A stretch of 64,000 nucleotides of DNA from Paraburkholderia monticola (GCF_001580545.1 NZ_LRBG01000035.1:1-64000), one strand, 5' to 3'. Shown: positions 43,981 to 54,230, numbered from the stretch's first letter. The notes: a model not told the origin generated them from the letters alone. Numbers and translations: made by a program.

Positions 43981-45631
43981 CAAAACTACCGTTGGCGAGC
44001 TGATCGCCGCCTTTCTCGAGCAGTGCGGCGTCAAAACCGCATTCGGCGTGATCTCGATCCACAACATGCCGATCCTCGACGCCATCAACACGCGCGGCAA
44101 GATCCGTTACGTCGGCGCGCGCGGCGAAGCCGGCGCGGTGAACATGGCCGACGGCCTCGCACGCGTCTCCGGCGGCCTCGGCGTCGCCTTCACGAGCACC
44201 GGCACCGCGGCGGGCAACGCGGCCGGCGCGATGGTCGAGGCGTTGACGGCGGGCACGGCCCTGCTGCACGTGACCGGCCAGATCGAAACCGAATACCTCG
44301 ATCAGGACCTCGCCTACATCCACGAGGCACCGGATCAACTGTCGATGCTGCAATCGATCTCGAAGGCCGCGTTCCGCGTGCGGTCGGTCGAAACCGCGCT
44401 GCCGACGATCCGCGAAGCCGTGCGCGTCGCGCAAGCCGCGCCGAGCGGCCCGGTCAGCGTCGAGATTCCGATCGACATCCAGGCCGCCGAAATCGAATGG
44501 CCGAACGATCTCGGCGCTCCGCACGTCACGACGCTCACGCATTGCAAGGAGCGCGTCGCGCAACTCGCGGAGCAACTGACGAAGGCGAAGCGCCCGCTGT
44601 TGTGGCTGGGCGGCGGCACGCGTCATGCGCGCTCGGCGGTCGAACGTCTGGTCGCGCTCGGCTTCGGCGTCGTGACCAGCGTGCAGGGCCGCGGCGTGTT
44701 GCCCGAAGATCACCCCGCGACGCTCGGCGCGTTCAACGTGCACACGGCGGTCGAAAGCTTCTACAAGACCTGCGACGCGCTGGTCGTGGTCGGCTCGCGT
44801 CTGCGCGGCAATGAAACGCTGAAGTACAAGCTCGCGCTGCCGCAGCCGCTGTATCGCATCGACGCCGACGCGCTCGCCGACAACCGCGGCTATCGCAACG
44901 AGATGTTCATCCACGGCGACGCCGCCGCGGTGCTCGACGAACTCGCGACGCTGCTCGAAGGCAAGCTGAAGATCGATCCGACCTTCGCGCAGGATCTGGC
45001 CGCCGCGCGTGAAAGCGCGGTCGCCGACGTCAGCAAGGGCCTGGGTCCGTACAAGCGCCTCGTCGACGCACTGCAGGAAGCCGTGGGCCGCGACTACAAC
45101 TGGGTGCGCGACGTCACGATCTCGAACAGCACGTGGGGCAATCGTCTCCTGAAGATCTTCACGCCGCGCGCTGGCGTGCACGCGCTCGGCGGCGGCATCG
45201 GCCAGGGCATGCAGATGGGTATCGGCGCGGCGCTCGCGGGCAATGCGGCGAAGACCGTGGCGCTGTGCGGCGACGGTGGCCTGATGGTCAACGTCGGCGA
45301 ACTCGCGACGGCCGTGCAGGAAAACGCCAACGTGATGATCGTGCTGATGAACGACCAATGCTACGGCGTGATCCGCAACATCCAGGACGCGCAGTACGGT
45401 GGCCGCCGCTGCTACGTGCAACTGCATCAGCCGGATTTCGCGCAGTTCTGCGAAAGCCTGAAGCTCACGCACTACCGCATCAAGTCGCTCGACGACGCCG
45501 CCGCGATCATCCGCGAAGGCATGGCGAAGACGGGGCCGGTGCTGGTCGAAGTGGACATGCTGTCGATCGGCTCGTTCGCCACCGCGTTCGCGGGCCCGCC
45601 GGTCAAGAAAGAGGAGCCGGAACATGCATGA
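43973..45631 (+). CDS. Thiamine-diphosphate-dependent enzyme (acetolactate-synthase/decarboxylase-like)
   Basis: This 552-residue protein has the three-domain ThDP fold. The conserved Glu that activates the cofactor is E52 (GARGEAG). The C-terminal ThDP-binding motif is [29 protein letters not shown] (the G-D-G ... N motif). It could decarboxylate a 2-oxo acid or carry out a carboligation, as in benzoylformate decarboxylase, acetolactate synthase or oxalyl-CoA decarboxylase relatives. Its exact reaction cannot be read from sequence. It overlaps both neighbours by 8 bases. Confidence 0.85.
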   Translation: MSNKTTVGELIAAFLEQCGVKTAFGVISIHNMPILDAINTRGKIRYVGARGEAGAVNMADGLARVSGGLGVAFTSTGTAAGNAAGAMVEALTAGTALLHVTGQIETEYLDQDLAYIHEAPDQLSMLQSISKAAFRVRSVETALPTIREAVRVAQAAPSGPVSVEIPIDIQAAEIEWPNDLGAPHVTTLTHCKERVAQLAEQLTKAKRPLLWLGGGTRHARSAVERLVALGFGVVTSVQGRGVLPEDHPATLGAFNVHTAVESFYKTCDALVVVGSRLRGNETLKYKLALPQPLYRIDADALADNRGYRNEMFIHGDAAAVLDELATLLEGKLKIDPTFAQDLAAARESAVADVSKGLGPYKRLVDALQEAVGRDYNWVRDVTISNSTWGNRLLKIFTPRAGVHALGGGIGQGMQMGIGAALAGNAAKTVALCGDGGLMVNVGELATAVQENANVMIVLMNDQCYGVIRNIQDAQYGGRRCYVQLHQPDFAQFCESLKLTHYRIKSLDDAAAIIREGMAKTGPVLVEVDMLSIGSFATAFAGPPVKKEEPEHA

Positions 45632-46454
45632 GGCCGGCTACGCGGGTCATCACGCGCCCCTCGACATCGCGATGATCGGCTTCGGCGCGATCGGCCAGGC
45701 GGTGTACCGCTCGGTCGCCGCCGATCCGACGGTGCGCGTGTCGCACGTGATCGTGCCTGAGAATCATGTGGCGTCGGTGCGCGACGTGGTGGGCGCGAGC
45801 GTCGACGTGGTCTCGTCGGTGGCGGCACTGAGCACGAAGCCGCAGTTCGCGCTCGAATGCGCGGGTCACAGCGCGCTCGTCCATCACGTCGTGCCGCTGC
45901 TGAAGGCGGGCACCGATTGTGCGGTCGCGTCGATCGGCGCGCTGTCCGACGTCGGGCTGCTCGATTTGCTCGCCGCCGCCGCCGATGAAGGCGACGCGAC
46001 GGTCACGTTGCTGTCGGGCGCGATCGGCGGAGTCGACGCGATCTCGGCGGCGCGCTTCGGTGGTCTCGACGAGGTGCTGTACACGGGCCGCAAGCCTCCG
46101 GTCGGCTGGCTCGGCACGCCGGCCGAAGAGGTCTGCGACCTGGCCACGCTCGCCGAAGAGAAAGTGATTTTCGAAGGCAGCGCGCGCGATGCTGCACGGC
46201 TCTATCCGAAGAACGCGAACGTCGCCGCGACGATCGCGCTCGCCGGGCTCGGCCTCGACAACACGATGGTGCGGCTGATCGCCGACCCCAACGTGACGCG
46301 CAACGTGCATCGCATCGTCGCGCGCGGCGCGTTCGGCGAGATGGCGCTCGAAATGTGCGGCAAACCGCTGCCGGACAACCCGAAGACGTCCGCACTGACT
46401 GCCTATAGCGCGATCCGCGCACTGCGCAATCGCGCGGCGCGTTGCGTGATCTAA
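45624..46454 (+). CDS. L-aspartate dehydrogenase-like (NadX-type) protein
   Basis: This 276-residue NAD(P)-binding protein begins [14 protein letters not shown] (Rossmann motif) and has the [18 protein letters not shown] and ASIGALSD segments. The [24 protein letters not shown] part is typical of aspartate dehydrogenase. In other organisms NadX supplies iminoaspartate for NAD synthesis. Here it is embedded in a catabolic operon and could act on a nitrogen-containing intermediate or a related amine. It overlaps the ThDP gene by 8 bases. Confidence 0.85.
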   Translation: MHEAGYAGHHAPLDIAMIGFGAIGQAVYRSVAADPTVRVSHVIVPENHVASVRDVVGASVDVVSSVAALSTKPQFALECAGHSALVHHVVPLLKAGTDCAVASIGALSDVGLLDLLAAAADEGDATVTLLSGAIGGVDAISAARFGGLDEVLYTGRKPPVGWLGTPAEEVCDLATLAEEKVIFEGSARDAARLYPKNANVAATIALAGLGLDNTMVRLIADPNVTRNVHRIVARGAFGEMALEMCGKPLPDNPKTSALTAYSAIRALRNRAARCVI

Positions 46455-46486
46455 GACCCTCGCTAGAAAGAACCGGAACGACCGAC

Positions 46487-47977
46487 ATGACTCACTTCGA
46501 TACCAGCCTCGTGCCCAACGGCGATATTTTCATCGGCGGCGAATGGCGGCAAGGGCGTGGCAACCCGTACAAAAGCCTGTATCCGGCGGATCAGTCGGTC
46601 AACATGGAAATCTCGACGGCCAGCGCCGACGACGCGCGCGAAGCCATCGAAGCCGCCGACGCGGCATGGCGCAAGCCGGACTGGTCGGGCCTGAAGCCGC
46701 ATCAGCGCGCGCTGATCCTGTATCGCATCGCCGATCTGATCATGGCGCGCCATGAAGCGCTCGCGAACCTGCAACGCCGCGATAACGGCAAGCCGATCGG
46801 CGAGACGCGCGTGCTGGTCGCGAGCGCGGCCAACACGTTCCGCTATTTCGCGGCCTGCCTCGAAACGCTCGACGAAGACGTGACGCCGTCGCGCGGCGAC
46901 TATCTGACGATGAGCCTCTACGAGCCGATCGGCGTGGTCGCGGCGATCACGCCGTGGAATTCGCCGATCGCGTCCGACGCGCAGAAGCTCGCACCGGCGC
47001 TCGCGGGCGGCAACGCGGTGGTGCTGAAGCCCGCCGAAGTCACGCCGTTGGTGTCGCTCGCGCTCGCACGCATCTGCGAGGAAGCCGGCGTGCCGAAGGG
47101 CGTGGTCAGCGTGCTGCCTGGCAAAGGCTCGGTGATCGGCGACGTGCTCGTGCGTCATCCGCTCGTGAAGAAGGTGTCGTTCACCGGTGGCACCGAAGTG
47201 GGCCGCGGCATCGCGCGCATGGCGGCGGACAAGCTGATGCCGGTGTCGCTCGAACTGGGCGGCAAGTCGCCGACCATCGTATTCGACGACGCCGATCTCG
47301 ATCATGCGGTGAACGGCGTGCTGTACGGCATTTTCAGCTCGTCGGGCGAGGCGTGCATCGCGGGCTCGCGTCTGTTCGTGCAGCGCTCGATCTACGACAC
47401 GTTCATGCAGCGGCTCGTCGAAGGCGCGCGCAAGCTGCGCGTCGGCGATCCGTCGCGCGAGAACACGCAGATGGGTCCGCTCATCACGCAGGCGCATCGC
47501 GAGACGATCGAACGTTATGTCGCGCTCGGTCTCGAAGAGGGCGGCCGTCTGCTGTGCGGCGGCGAACGTCCGGTCGGCGATGGCCGCGAAGCCGGCACCT
47601 ACTTCCAGCCGACCATTCTGGAAGGCCTCACCAACGAAGCGCGCATCTGCCAGGAAGAGATCTTCGGCCCGGTGCTCGTCGCGATGCCGTTCGACGACGA
47701 AGCGTCGCTGCTGAAGGAAGCGAACAATAGCGTATTCGGCCTTGCCGCCGGCATCTGGTCGCGCGACTACAAGCGCGCCTACCGGATCGCGCGCGGCCTC
47801 GAAGCGGGCACCATCTGGATCAACACCTACAAGCTGTTCTCGATCTCGACGCCGTTCAGCGGCTGGAAAGAGAGCGGCATGGGACGCGAAAAAGGCCGAC
47901 TCGGCATTCGCGAATACATGCAACAGAAGAGCCTCTACTGGGGCTTGAACGACGCGCCGCTGGCGTGGGCGAACTGA
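46487..47977 (+). CDS. NAD(P)-dependent aldehyde dehydrogenase
   Basis: This 496-residue ALDH has the general-base motif LELGGKSP and the catalytic Cys in SSSGEACIAGSR. The Rossmann GGTEVG is present. It begins at ATG 46487. It likely oxidises an aldehyde produced by the pathway (for example a semialdehyde from ring fission). It is separated from the previous gene by 32 bases and from the extradiol dioxygenase by 33 bases, all in the same operon. Confidence 0.92.
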   Translation: MTHFDTSLVPNGDIFIGGEWRQGRGNPYKSLYPADQSVNMEISTASADDAREAIEAADAAWRKPDWSGLKPHQRALILYRIADLIMARHEALANLQRRDNGKPIGETRVLVASAANTFRYFAACLETLDEDVTPSRGDYLTMSLYEPIGVVAAITPWNSPIASDAQKLAPALAGGNAVVLKPAEVTPLVSLALARICEEAGVPKGVVSVLPGKGSVIGDVLVRHPLVKKVSFTGGTEVGRGIARMAADKLMPVSLELGGKSPTIVFDDADLDHAVNGVLYGIFSSSGEACIAGSRLFVQRSIYDTFMQRLVEGARKLRVGDPSRENTQMGPLITQAHRETIERYVALGLEEGGRLLCGGERPVGDGREAGTYFQPTILEGLTNEARICQEEIFGPVLVAMPFDDEASLLKEANNSVFGLAAGIWSRDYKRAYRIARGLEAGTIWINTYKLFSISTPFSGWKESGMGREKGRLGIREYMQQKSLYWGLNDAPLAWAN

Positions 47978-48010
47978 CGCGGCAACGCAGAGGCAAGGAA
48001 GAGGCACGTT

Positions 48011-48976
48011 ATGACGATTCTCGGCATTGAACAGATTACTTACGGCGTGTCGGATCTCGCCACCTGTCGGCAGTTTTTCGCGGACTGGGGCATGAAGGAG
48101 ACCGCGCACGACGAAACGCACGCGCGCTTCGAAACGCTGAACGGCTGCACGGTGCTCGTCGCCCTCGCGAACGATGCGTCGTTGCCGCCGGCGTTCGAGG
48201 ACGGCCCGACCTTGCGCGAAGTGACATGGGGTGTCGCGACGAAGGCGGAACTCGACGCGCTGCGCGGTCGCTTCGCCGGTCAGCCTGGCCACTACGAAAC
48301 CGACGACGCAGTTGGTTGCATCGACCCGAACGGCATGGCGGTGCGTGTCGAAGTCACGCGCAAGTGGTCGGTCGACGTGCAGGGCTCGCCGTCGAACGTG
48401 TGGGGCAAGACGCTGCGCGTCGATCAGCCGTCGCCGGTCTATGAACGCGCGGAGCCGGTCGAAGTGGGCCACGTCGTGTTCTTCACGAACAACCTCGCCG
48501 AGCAGGAAAAGTTCTATCACGAGCTGCTCGGCTTCGAGACCTCGGACCGTTATCCGGGCCGCGGCGCGTTCATGCGCTGCGCGCCGCACGGCGGTCACCA
48601 CGACCTGTTCCTGCTCGCGCTTCCGAACGGCAAGCGCGGCCTGAACCACGTCGCGTTCACCGTGCGCGATATCCACGAAGTGTTCGGCGGCGGCATGCAC
48701 ATCAGCCGTTGCGGCTGGGAAACGCAGCTCGGGCCGGGACGTCATCCGGTGTCGTCGGCGTACTTCTGGTACTTCAAGAATCCGGCCGGCGGCCTGATCG
48801 AGTACTACGCCGACGAAGACCAGCTGACGCCCGAATGGCAGCCGCGCGATTTCGAGCCGGGCCCGACCGTGTTCGCCGAATGGGCGATCGATGGCGGCAT
48901 CGACGGCAATACGCGTCGCCAGAAAGACGCGAAGGCGCCGGAAGGCAAGTTCATGACGGAGCGCAAAAATGACTGA
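48011..48976 (+). CDS. Extradiol ring-cleavage dioxygenase (VOC family)
   Basis: This 321-residue protein has two VOC modules. The Fe(II) ligands of type I extradiol dioxygenases are present: H154 (VGHVVFF), H213 (LNHVAFTV) and E264 (GLIEYYAD). It cleaves a catechol-type ring next to the hydroxyls. Its final bases overlap the reductase gene by 8. A ribosome-binding site AAGGAAGAGG is upstream. The substrate is unknown. Confidence 0.88.
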   Translation: MTILGIEQITYGVSDLATCRQFFADWGMKETAHDETHARFETLNGCTVLVALANDASLPPAFEDGPTLREVTWGVATKAELDALRGRFAGQPGHYETDDAVGCIDPNGMAVRVEVTRKWSVDVQGSPSNVWGKTLRVDQPSPVYERAEPVEVGHVVFFTNNLAEQEKFYHELLGFETSDRYPGRGAFMRCAPHGGHHDLFLLALPNGKRGLNHVAFTVRDIHEVFGGGMHISRCGWETQLGPGRHPVSSAYFWYFKNPAGGLIEYYADEDQLTPEWQPRDFEPGPTVFAEWAIDGGIDGNTRRQKDAKAPEGKFMTERKND

Positions 48977-50234
48977 CGTTGCCACCGAAAAGGCCCAGGC
49001 TGCGCATGCGGGGCTCGAGGCGCCGCGCACGATCGTCGTGATCGGCGGCGGCCAGGCGGCCGGCTGGGTCGTGAAGACGTTGCGCAAGGAAGGCTTCGCC
49101 GGCCGCCTCGTGATGATCGCCGACGAAGTGCATCTGCCGTACGAGCGCCCGCCGTTGTCGAAGGCCGTGCTGGCCGGCGACGCGGACATTGAAACGGTGC
49201 GGCTCGTGAAGCCCGCCGATTTCGATGCATTGAACGTCGAGGCATGGCAGCCGGACTGCGCGACGTCGATCGACCGCGAACAGCGCATCGTGCGCACGAA
49301 GTCGGGCCGCGAAGTGCAGTACGACCGCCTCGTGATCGCGACGGGCGGCGCGGCGCGGCGTCTGCCGGAATCGCTGGTGCAGACCTCGCATCTTGCCTAT
49401 CTGCGCACGCTCGACGAAGCGGTCGCGCTCGGCGAACGCCTGCGCGGCAGCAAGCGCGTGCTGGTGATCGGCGGCGGCTGGATCGGTCTCGAAGTCGCGG
49501 CAACGGCGCGTAAGCTCGGCGTCGAAGCCTGTGTGGTGGAAGGCGCGCCGCGTCTGTGCGCGCGCTCGCTGCCGCCGCTGGTGTCCGATTTCCTGCTGGA
49601 GCTGCATCGCGCGAATGGCGTGGACGTGCGTCTGAAAGCGGCGCTCGTCAAGCTCGAAGATCATCCTCGCGACGTCAACCGCCTGCGCGCGACGTTCGCC
49701 GACGGCTCGACGCTCGACGCCGATTTCGCGGTGGCCGGCATCGGTCTTGCGCCGCACACCGCGATTGCGCAAGCGGCCGGCGTGAAGGTCGAGGACGGCA
49801 TCGTCGTCGATCACTTCGGTGCGACCGACGATCCGCGCATCTTCGCGTGCGGCGACGTCGCGAATCATCCGAGCGCGTGGCTGAAGCGCCGCGTGCGTCT
49901 CGAATCGTGGGCCAACGCGCAGAACCAGGCGATCTCCACGGCCAAGGCGTTGCTCGGCACGTTCGAACCGTACGCGGACATCCCGTGGTTCTGGTCCGAT
50001 CAGTACGACGTGAACCTGCAGATTCTCGGCGACATTCCGGCCAACGCGGAACTCGCAGTGCGCGGCGATCTGCCGGGCAAACGCGCGACGCTGTTCTATC
50101 TGGAAGACAACACGATTCGCGGCGTGATCGCGATCAACACTCCGCGCGAGCTGAAGCTTTCGCGCAAGTGGATGAACCAAGGCCGGACCATCGACCTTGC
50201 CACCCTGACTGACGCCTCTACGGCGCTTGCCTAA
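48969..50234 (+). CDS. Ferredoxin reductase (FAD/NAD(P)-dependent)
   Basis: This 421-residue protein matches the class of oxygenase-coupled ferredoxin reductases (AndAa/BphG/HcaD-like). FAD is bound by IVVIGGGQAAG (20s) and NAD(P) by VLVIGGGWIGLEVA (about 160); the C-terminal FAD motif is IFACGDVANH. It reduces the Rieske ferredoxin at 38255. It is at the far end of the cluster from the ferredoxin but on the same strand, consistent with one operon. Confidence 0.9.
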   Translation: MTDVATEKAQAAHAGLEAPRTIVVIGGGQAAGWVVKTLRKEGFAGRLVMIADEVHLPYERPPLSKAVLAGDADIETVRLVKPADFDALNVEAWQPDCATSIDREQRIVRTKSGREVQYDRLVIATGGAARRLPESLVQTSHLAYLRTLDEAVALGERLRGSKRVLVIGGGWIGLEVAATARKLGVEACVVEGAPRLCARSLPPLVSDFLLELHRANGVDVRLKAALVKLEDHPRDVNRLRATFADGSTLDADFAVAGIGLAPHTAIAQAAGVKVEDGIVVDHFGATDDPRIFACGDVANHPSAWLKRRVRLESWANAQNQAISTAKALLGTFEPYADIPWFWSDQYDVNLQILGDIPANAELAVRGDLPGKRATLFYLEDNTIRGVIAINTPRELKLSRKWMNQGRTIDLATLTDASTALA

Positions 50235-50259
50235 CCATTCTTACGGACGGCACCTCGGC

Positions 50260-51663
50260 ATGAGAACCATCGATAACACTACAGGAGACCGCAGCAGCGC
50301 CGGTGTTTCAGGCGCTGTGACGCAGGGCTCGATCATTGCGCGTCTGGAGCGCTTGCCGAGGAACCGGATGCAGGTGCGCGCGCGCATACTGATCGGCCTC
50401 GCGACGTTCTTCGACGGCTTCGACGTCATCGCCATCGCGGCGACGCTGCCCCTGCTGATCGCGAAATGGAATCTGACGCCTTGGGACGTCGGCTTTCTTC
50501 TTGGCTCCGGTTCCGTAGGACAACTGATAGGGGCGTTCGTGTTTCCGTGGTACGCGGAACGCGGCGGCCGCGTCAAGGCCATCGCGCTGAGCTCGGGCAT
50601 TATCGGCATTACCAGTATTGCGTGCGGTTTTGCGCCGACCTTCGCCGTCTTCGTCGCGCTGCGTATCGTCCAGGGTCTTGGCCTTGGCGGCGAGTTGCCT
50701 GTGGCGGCGACCTATATCAACGAGATCAGCCGTGCGCACGGTCGCGGCCGCTTCGTTCTCCTGTATGAGATCGTCTTCCCGATCGGGCTGCTCGCGTCGA
50801 GCGCGCTCGGCGCGTGGATCGTGCCGCGTTTCGGCTGGCAGGCGATGTACTTCATCGGCGGCATGCCGTTGATCCTGTTCTTCGTGCTGCGCAAGCTCGT
50901 GCCTGAATCGCCGCGCTGGCTCGCCGTGCGCGACCGGATGGCCGAGGCCGATTCCGCCGTGCTCGCGTTCGAACGTGCCGCCAAGGTGCCGCTGCCGCCG
51001 GTGGCGCACGCCTCGGAGTTCGACGAGATGGTCAATCGCCATCCGAAGCGCCGCGTCGCGGACCTGTTCGGTCCGGCCTACCTGAAGCGCACGCTCGCCG
51101 TGGCGATGCTGTGGGTCACCTGCGGCTTCATCCAGTACGGTCTGTCGACCTGGCTGCCGACCATCTACCGCACGATCTATCACGCGCCGCTGCAACTCGC
51201 GTTGAACCTGGCCGTCGCGGCGTCGGTGCTCGGTGTGCTCGGTTCGCTGGCCTGTGCGCTGCTGGTCGACAAGGTGGGACGCAAGCCGATCATCAACGTC
51301 TCGTTCCTGCTGTGCGCGCTGTCGCTGGTCATGGCGGGGGTGTTCCACGGTTCGTCGGTGTACGTGGTCGCAACCTGCTGCGCGCTGGCGCTGGGCTTCC
51401 TCGCGAGCGGCTTCATCACGGCCTATGTGTACACGCCGGAGCTGTATCCGACCAGTATCCGCGCGATGGGCTGCGGCGTCGGCGGCGCGTGGCTGAAAGT
51501 GGCGGCGATCTTCGCGCCGGCGATCGTGTCGAAGACGATGATCGGCGGCAACCTGGAAGTGGCGTTCTATATCCTCGCTGCCGTGCCGTTCCTCGCGGCG
51601 ATCGTGGTGCACTTCCTCGGTATCGAAACCAAGGGCAAGGTGCTGGAGCAGCTCGAGGCCTGA
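50260..51663 (+). CDS. AAHS-type MFS transporter
   Basis: This 467-residue major facilitator has 12 hydrophobic segments. TM1 has the FFDGFDVIAIAATLPL segment with the charged Asp characteristic of aromatic acid:H+ symporters, and the loop motif GGRVKAIALSSG is the classic loop 2-3 pattern. It probably imports the aromatic acid used by the cluster. ATG 50260 was chosen over TTG 50227. A terminator follows, marking the end of the operon. Confidence 0.88.
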   Translation: MRTIDNTTGDRSSAGVSGAVTQGSIIARLERLPRNRMQVRARILIGLATFFDGFDVIAIAATLPLLIAKWNLTPWDVGFLLGSGSVGQLIGAFVFPWYAERGGRVKAIALSSGIIGITSIACGFAPTFAVFVALRIVQGLGLGGELPVAATYINEISRAHGRGRFVLLYEIVFPIGLLASSALGAWIVPRFGWQAMYFIGGMPLILFFVLRKLVPESPRWLAVRDRMAEADSAVLAFERAAKVPLPPVAHASEFDEMVNRHPKRRVADLFGPAYLKRTLAVAMLWVTCGFIQYGLSTWLPTIYRTIYHAPLQLALNLAVAASVLGVLGSLACALLVDKVGRKPIINVSFLLCALSLVMAGVFHGSSVYVVATCCALALGFLASGFITAYVYTPELYPTSIRAMGCGVGGAWLKVAAIFAPAIVSKTMIGGNLEVAFYILAAVPFLAAIVVHFLGIETKGKVLEQLEA

Positions 51664-51685
51664 TTTCCGCTCGAGTCGTGAAACG

Positions 51686-51711
51686 AAAGGCGCACCGGCT
51701 GGTGCGCCTTT
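51686..51711. terminator. Bidirectional terminator at the end of the aromatic operon
   Basis: AAAGGCGCACC (51686-51696), a GGCT loop and GGTGCGCCTTT (51701-51711) form an 11-bp stem with A and T tracts, between converging genes. Confidence 0.88.
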
Positions 51712-51739
51712 TGTCTTTGGCGAGGCGGGGCGTCGCGCG

Positions 51740-52201
51740 TTACAACGACTTGCGATAAACCACGAAGCCCGACTTGTCCGCGACCTTGTCGTAAAGCTGC
51801 ATCGCGGTGTGATTCGTCTCGTGCGTCTGCCAGTAGACGCGTTGCGCACCGTCGGCTTTCGCGCGCGCATAGACGGCCTCGATCAGCGCGCGGCCGACGC
51901 CCTTGCCGCGCTCGCTATCGAGCGTGTAGAGGTCTTGCAGATAGCAGATCGGTCCCGCCATCGTCGTGTGACGGTGATAGAGGAAATGCACGATGCCCTG
52001 CAAGTGCCCAGCACGTTCCGCGACGAACGCATGCATCGGCTCGTAGCCATCGAAAAAGCGATTCCACGTGATCTGCGTGATTTCGCGCGGCAACGCGGTG
52101 TCGCCCGAGCGGCCGTAAAACGCGTTATACGCGTCCCATAGCGGCAGCCATGCATCGAAATCGTCAGGGGTGACGGCGCGAATCTGCAGCGGGGCGGACA
52201 T
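51740..52201 (-). CDS. GNAT-family N-acetyltransferase
   Basis: This 153-residue protein has the acetyl-CoA binding pattern of GNAT proteins: LYTLDSERGKGVGRALIEAVYARA (motif A with R-G-x-G-x-G-R) and a C-terminal VYWQTHETNHTAMQLYDKVA segment. Its substrate is not evident. ATG 52201 is preferred; 52240 would add 13 residues. It converges on the transporter gene. Confidence 0.88.
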   Translation of the reverse strand: MSAPLQIRAVTPDDFDAWLPLWDAYNAFYGRSGDTALPREITQITWNRFFDGYEPMHAFVAERAGHLQGIVHFLYHRHTTMAGPICYLQDLYTLDSERGKGVGRALIEAVYARAKADGAQRVYWQTHETNHTAMQLYDKVADKSGFVVYRKSL

Positions 52202-52345
52202 GTGGACGGCTCCTTGGGAAAGCTGTGGAACCGTCAGCATAGAAAATTTGCGGCGCGATTGTTAGCTCCACCAGGTGCGCAAAATCTGGAGCCACGCGCG
52301 CGTTCGACAGCGCGGTGATCCGGTGCAGCACCGGGTAGCGCGAAA

Positions 52346-52549
52346 TCAGTGCTTGCGATGTTGCCTGTGGCGAAGCTCGCTGCGGACTTTCTTCGCGGCG
52401 AACAGCGGCACGTAGTCGAGCACCCGCGCTTCTTGCCGGAATTCGGCGAGCGTATCGGCGTACATGCGGGACACCGTTTCCGCCGGTGTGTCGGTTTCTT
52501 CGGCGATGCTGCGGACGACTTCGTCTACATTCGGCTCGGGCTGGGACAT
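52346..52549 (-). CDS. DUF3562-like small protein
   Basis: This 67-residue protein resembles DUF3562 from Burkholderia: VDEVVRSIAEETDTPAETVSRMYADTLAEFRQEARVLDYVPLFAAKKVRS is typical in pattern. It is charged and helical with a basic tail. The function is unknown. It lies alone in a 580-base gap between the GNAT and TAXI genes. Confidence 0.7.
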   Translation of the reverse strand: MSQPEPNVDEVVRSIAEETDTPAETVSRMYADTLAEFRQEARVLDYVPLFAAKKVRSELRHRQHRKH

Positions 52550-52785
52550 AAGGGTCTCTCCGGATCGTGCGGGGGGCGGGATGAACGGAACGCGGACGGC
52601 AGGAGTCCATTACAGGTTGCGATTCCCGAGGGCGCCAATTGAATCGACCTATCGCGCGAGTCATCTCACAGAGATTTTTTTCTTGCACTGCGGCAAACGT
52701 CCCTATGCCGGGGCCGCTCGCGAAATCAACAGTCACAGAGGTGGTGAATACCCGGGAAACGCGCATGGGTAAGCGAGCGCCGTCT

Positions 52786-54129
52786 CTACTTCTCCAACTT
52801 CTGCGCCACATGCGCGATCCGGTCCCGCACGATTCTGATCGCCTGCTTCAGCGCGTAAACGTCCTGAAAGTACTTGTAGGGAATTCGGATCTGGCTGGCG
52901 TTCGCGTCGATGCTTTCAATTTCCTCACTCCATTGCGCGATCTGCGCGCGAGACGGCTGGTTGTTCTTCCACACCTCGTCCTCGAGCGCCTTGATCGCGC
53001 GATACCAGACCACGAGCCGTTTCTTCATACGCGTTTCGAGCATGCGCGGCAGCGCCTGCGCGAGACCGATCAGCAGCGCGAGGAACGGCACCAGGATCAG
53101 CAGCCGCCGTTCGATCAGACTCGCGAGCCAGAACGGCAGATAGCGATACAGAAACGGCCGGCCCGATTTGAAGTAACGCACGCTTTCGTCGGAGATCGGG
53201 AATTCTTCGGTGTTCAGGTTCGGGAACGTGCCGAGCGGCGTGAAGTAGTCCTCGCCGCCGTGCACCGTGCGCGCCGCGTCGAGCAGCAGATAGACGAGCG
53301 CCGGATGCAGCGTGTCCTTCGACACCAGCAGCGCGGTCGCCGCGAGCAGCGTGACGTCGCTGCGCGGCAGATCGTCGGCGACGCTGGTCGATGCGCGCGG
53401 CAACACGATCTTCGATAGGGACGGGAATTTCTGCGCCAGTGCGTCGGCCTGCGCGAAACTCATCAGCTTCAGGTTGCTGGTGAGCAGCGTGTGCTGCATC
53501 TCGGCGTCGGGCCGGCCGATGAAGAACGCCGCGTCGATCTGACCGCTTTCGAGCCCTTGATACGCGGCGTTCGCATCCATCTGAAGCAGCGTCGAGTTCT
53601 GATTCGTGATGCCGCTATAGCCGAGCAGCACCTGCGAAACGTTGAGCAGGCCGCTGCCCGGCACGCCCATCGAAATGCGCTTGCCGCGCAGTTGCGACAG
53701 CCGGTCGATCGTCTCGTCGCCGCGATAGAACACCCAGATCGGTTCGTACGACACGGCCGCGATGGTTTGCAGATTGTCGGTGTCTTTCGGATTGGTGGTG
53801 CCCGACTGGATGAAGCCGACTTGATACGCGCTGTCGGGGTCGGCGAGCCGCTGATAATTTTCGACCGAGCCCGACGAGCTGCGAATGTCGAGCTTGATGC
53901 CTTCGCGCTTGAGCAGCGGCGCGTAGCGATCGGCAAAGCCGCGATAGATGCCGCCCTGCGCGCCGGAGGTGATGACGATCGTGCGCTGGAACGCGGGCTC
54001 GAGCACGAGCGCGAGCATCCAGCCGAACGCGGCGACGAGCACGATCGCGCCGGCGATCAGAAGACGCCGGCGCCGCCGTGTCATTGGGGTTCTCGGGCTG
54101 CGGGGAAGCGCGGGGTCAGGTCTCGGCAT
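52786..54129 (-). CDS. TAXI-family TRAP-transporter solute-binding protein, membrane-anchored
   Basis: This 447-residue protein has an N-terminal membrane anchor (about 23-45), the TAXI fold (IVITSGAQGGIYRGFADRYAPLL, typical for NMT1/TAXI binding proteins), a second membrane segment near 345-365, and a helical C-terminal cytoplasmic tail of about 80 residues. No TRAP permease is encoded nearby, so its partner is elsewhere or it works as a sensor. The start may be at 54084 (MTRRRRRLL); neither has a clear ribosome-binding site. Confidence 0.83.
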   Translation of the reverse strand: MPRPDPALPRSPRTPMTRRRRRLLIAGAIVLVAAFGWMLALVLEPAFQRTIVITSGAQGGIYRGFADRYAPLLKREGIKLDIRSSSGSVENYQRLADPDSAYQVGFIQSGTTNPKDTDNLQTIAAVSYEPIWVFYRGDETIDRLSQLRGKRISMGVPGSGLLNVSQVLLGYSGITNQNSTLLQMDANAAYQGLESGQIDAAFFIGRPDAEMQHTLLTSNLKLMSFAQADALAQKFPSLSKIVLPRASTSVADDLPRSDVTLLAATALLVSKDTLHPALVYLLLDAARTVHGGEDYFTPLGTFPNLNTEEFPISDESVRYFKSGRPFLYRYLPFWLASLIERRLLILVPFLALLIGLAQALPRMLETRMKKRLVVWYRAIKALEDEVWKNNQPSRAQIAQWSEEIESIDANASQIRIPYKYFQDVYALKQAIRIVRDRIAHVAQKLEK

Positions 54130-54230
54130 CGTTACCCGTGTCTGGTCAGGTCTGTCGTCGGTGCGCGCCGTGTTGGACTCGGCTCGTGGTATTTCAACTT
54201 TACGATATCGGCGCGCTTTATTCGATAGTG

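Noticed and set aside
46463-49297. Minus-strand 944-codon open frame opposite the aldehyde dehydrogenase and extradiol dioxygenase
   Set aside because: Composition artefact; both plus-strand genes have intact catalytic residues and overlap or closely follow their neighbours.
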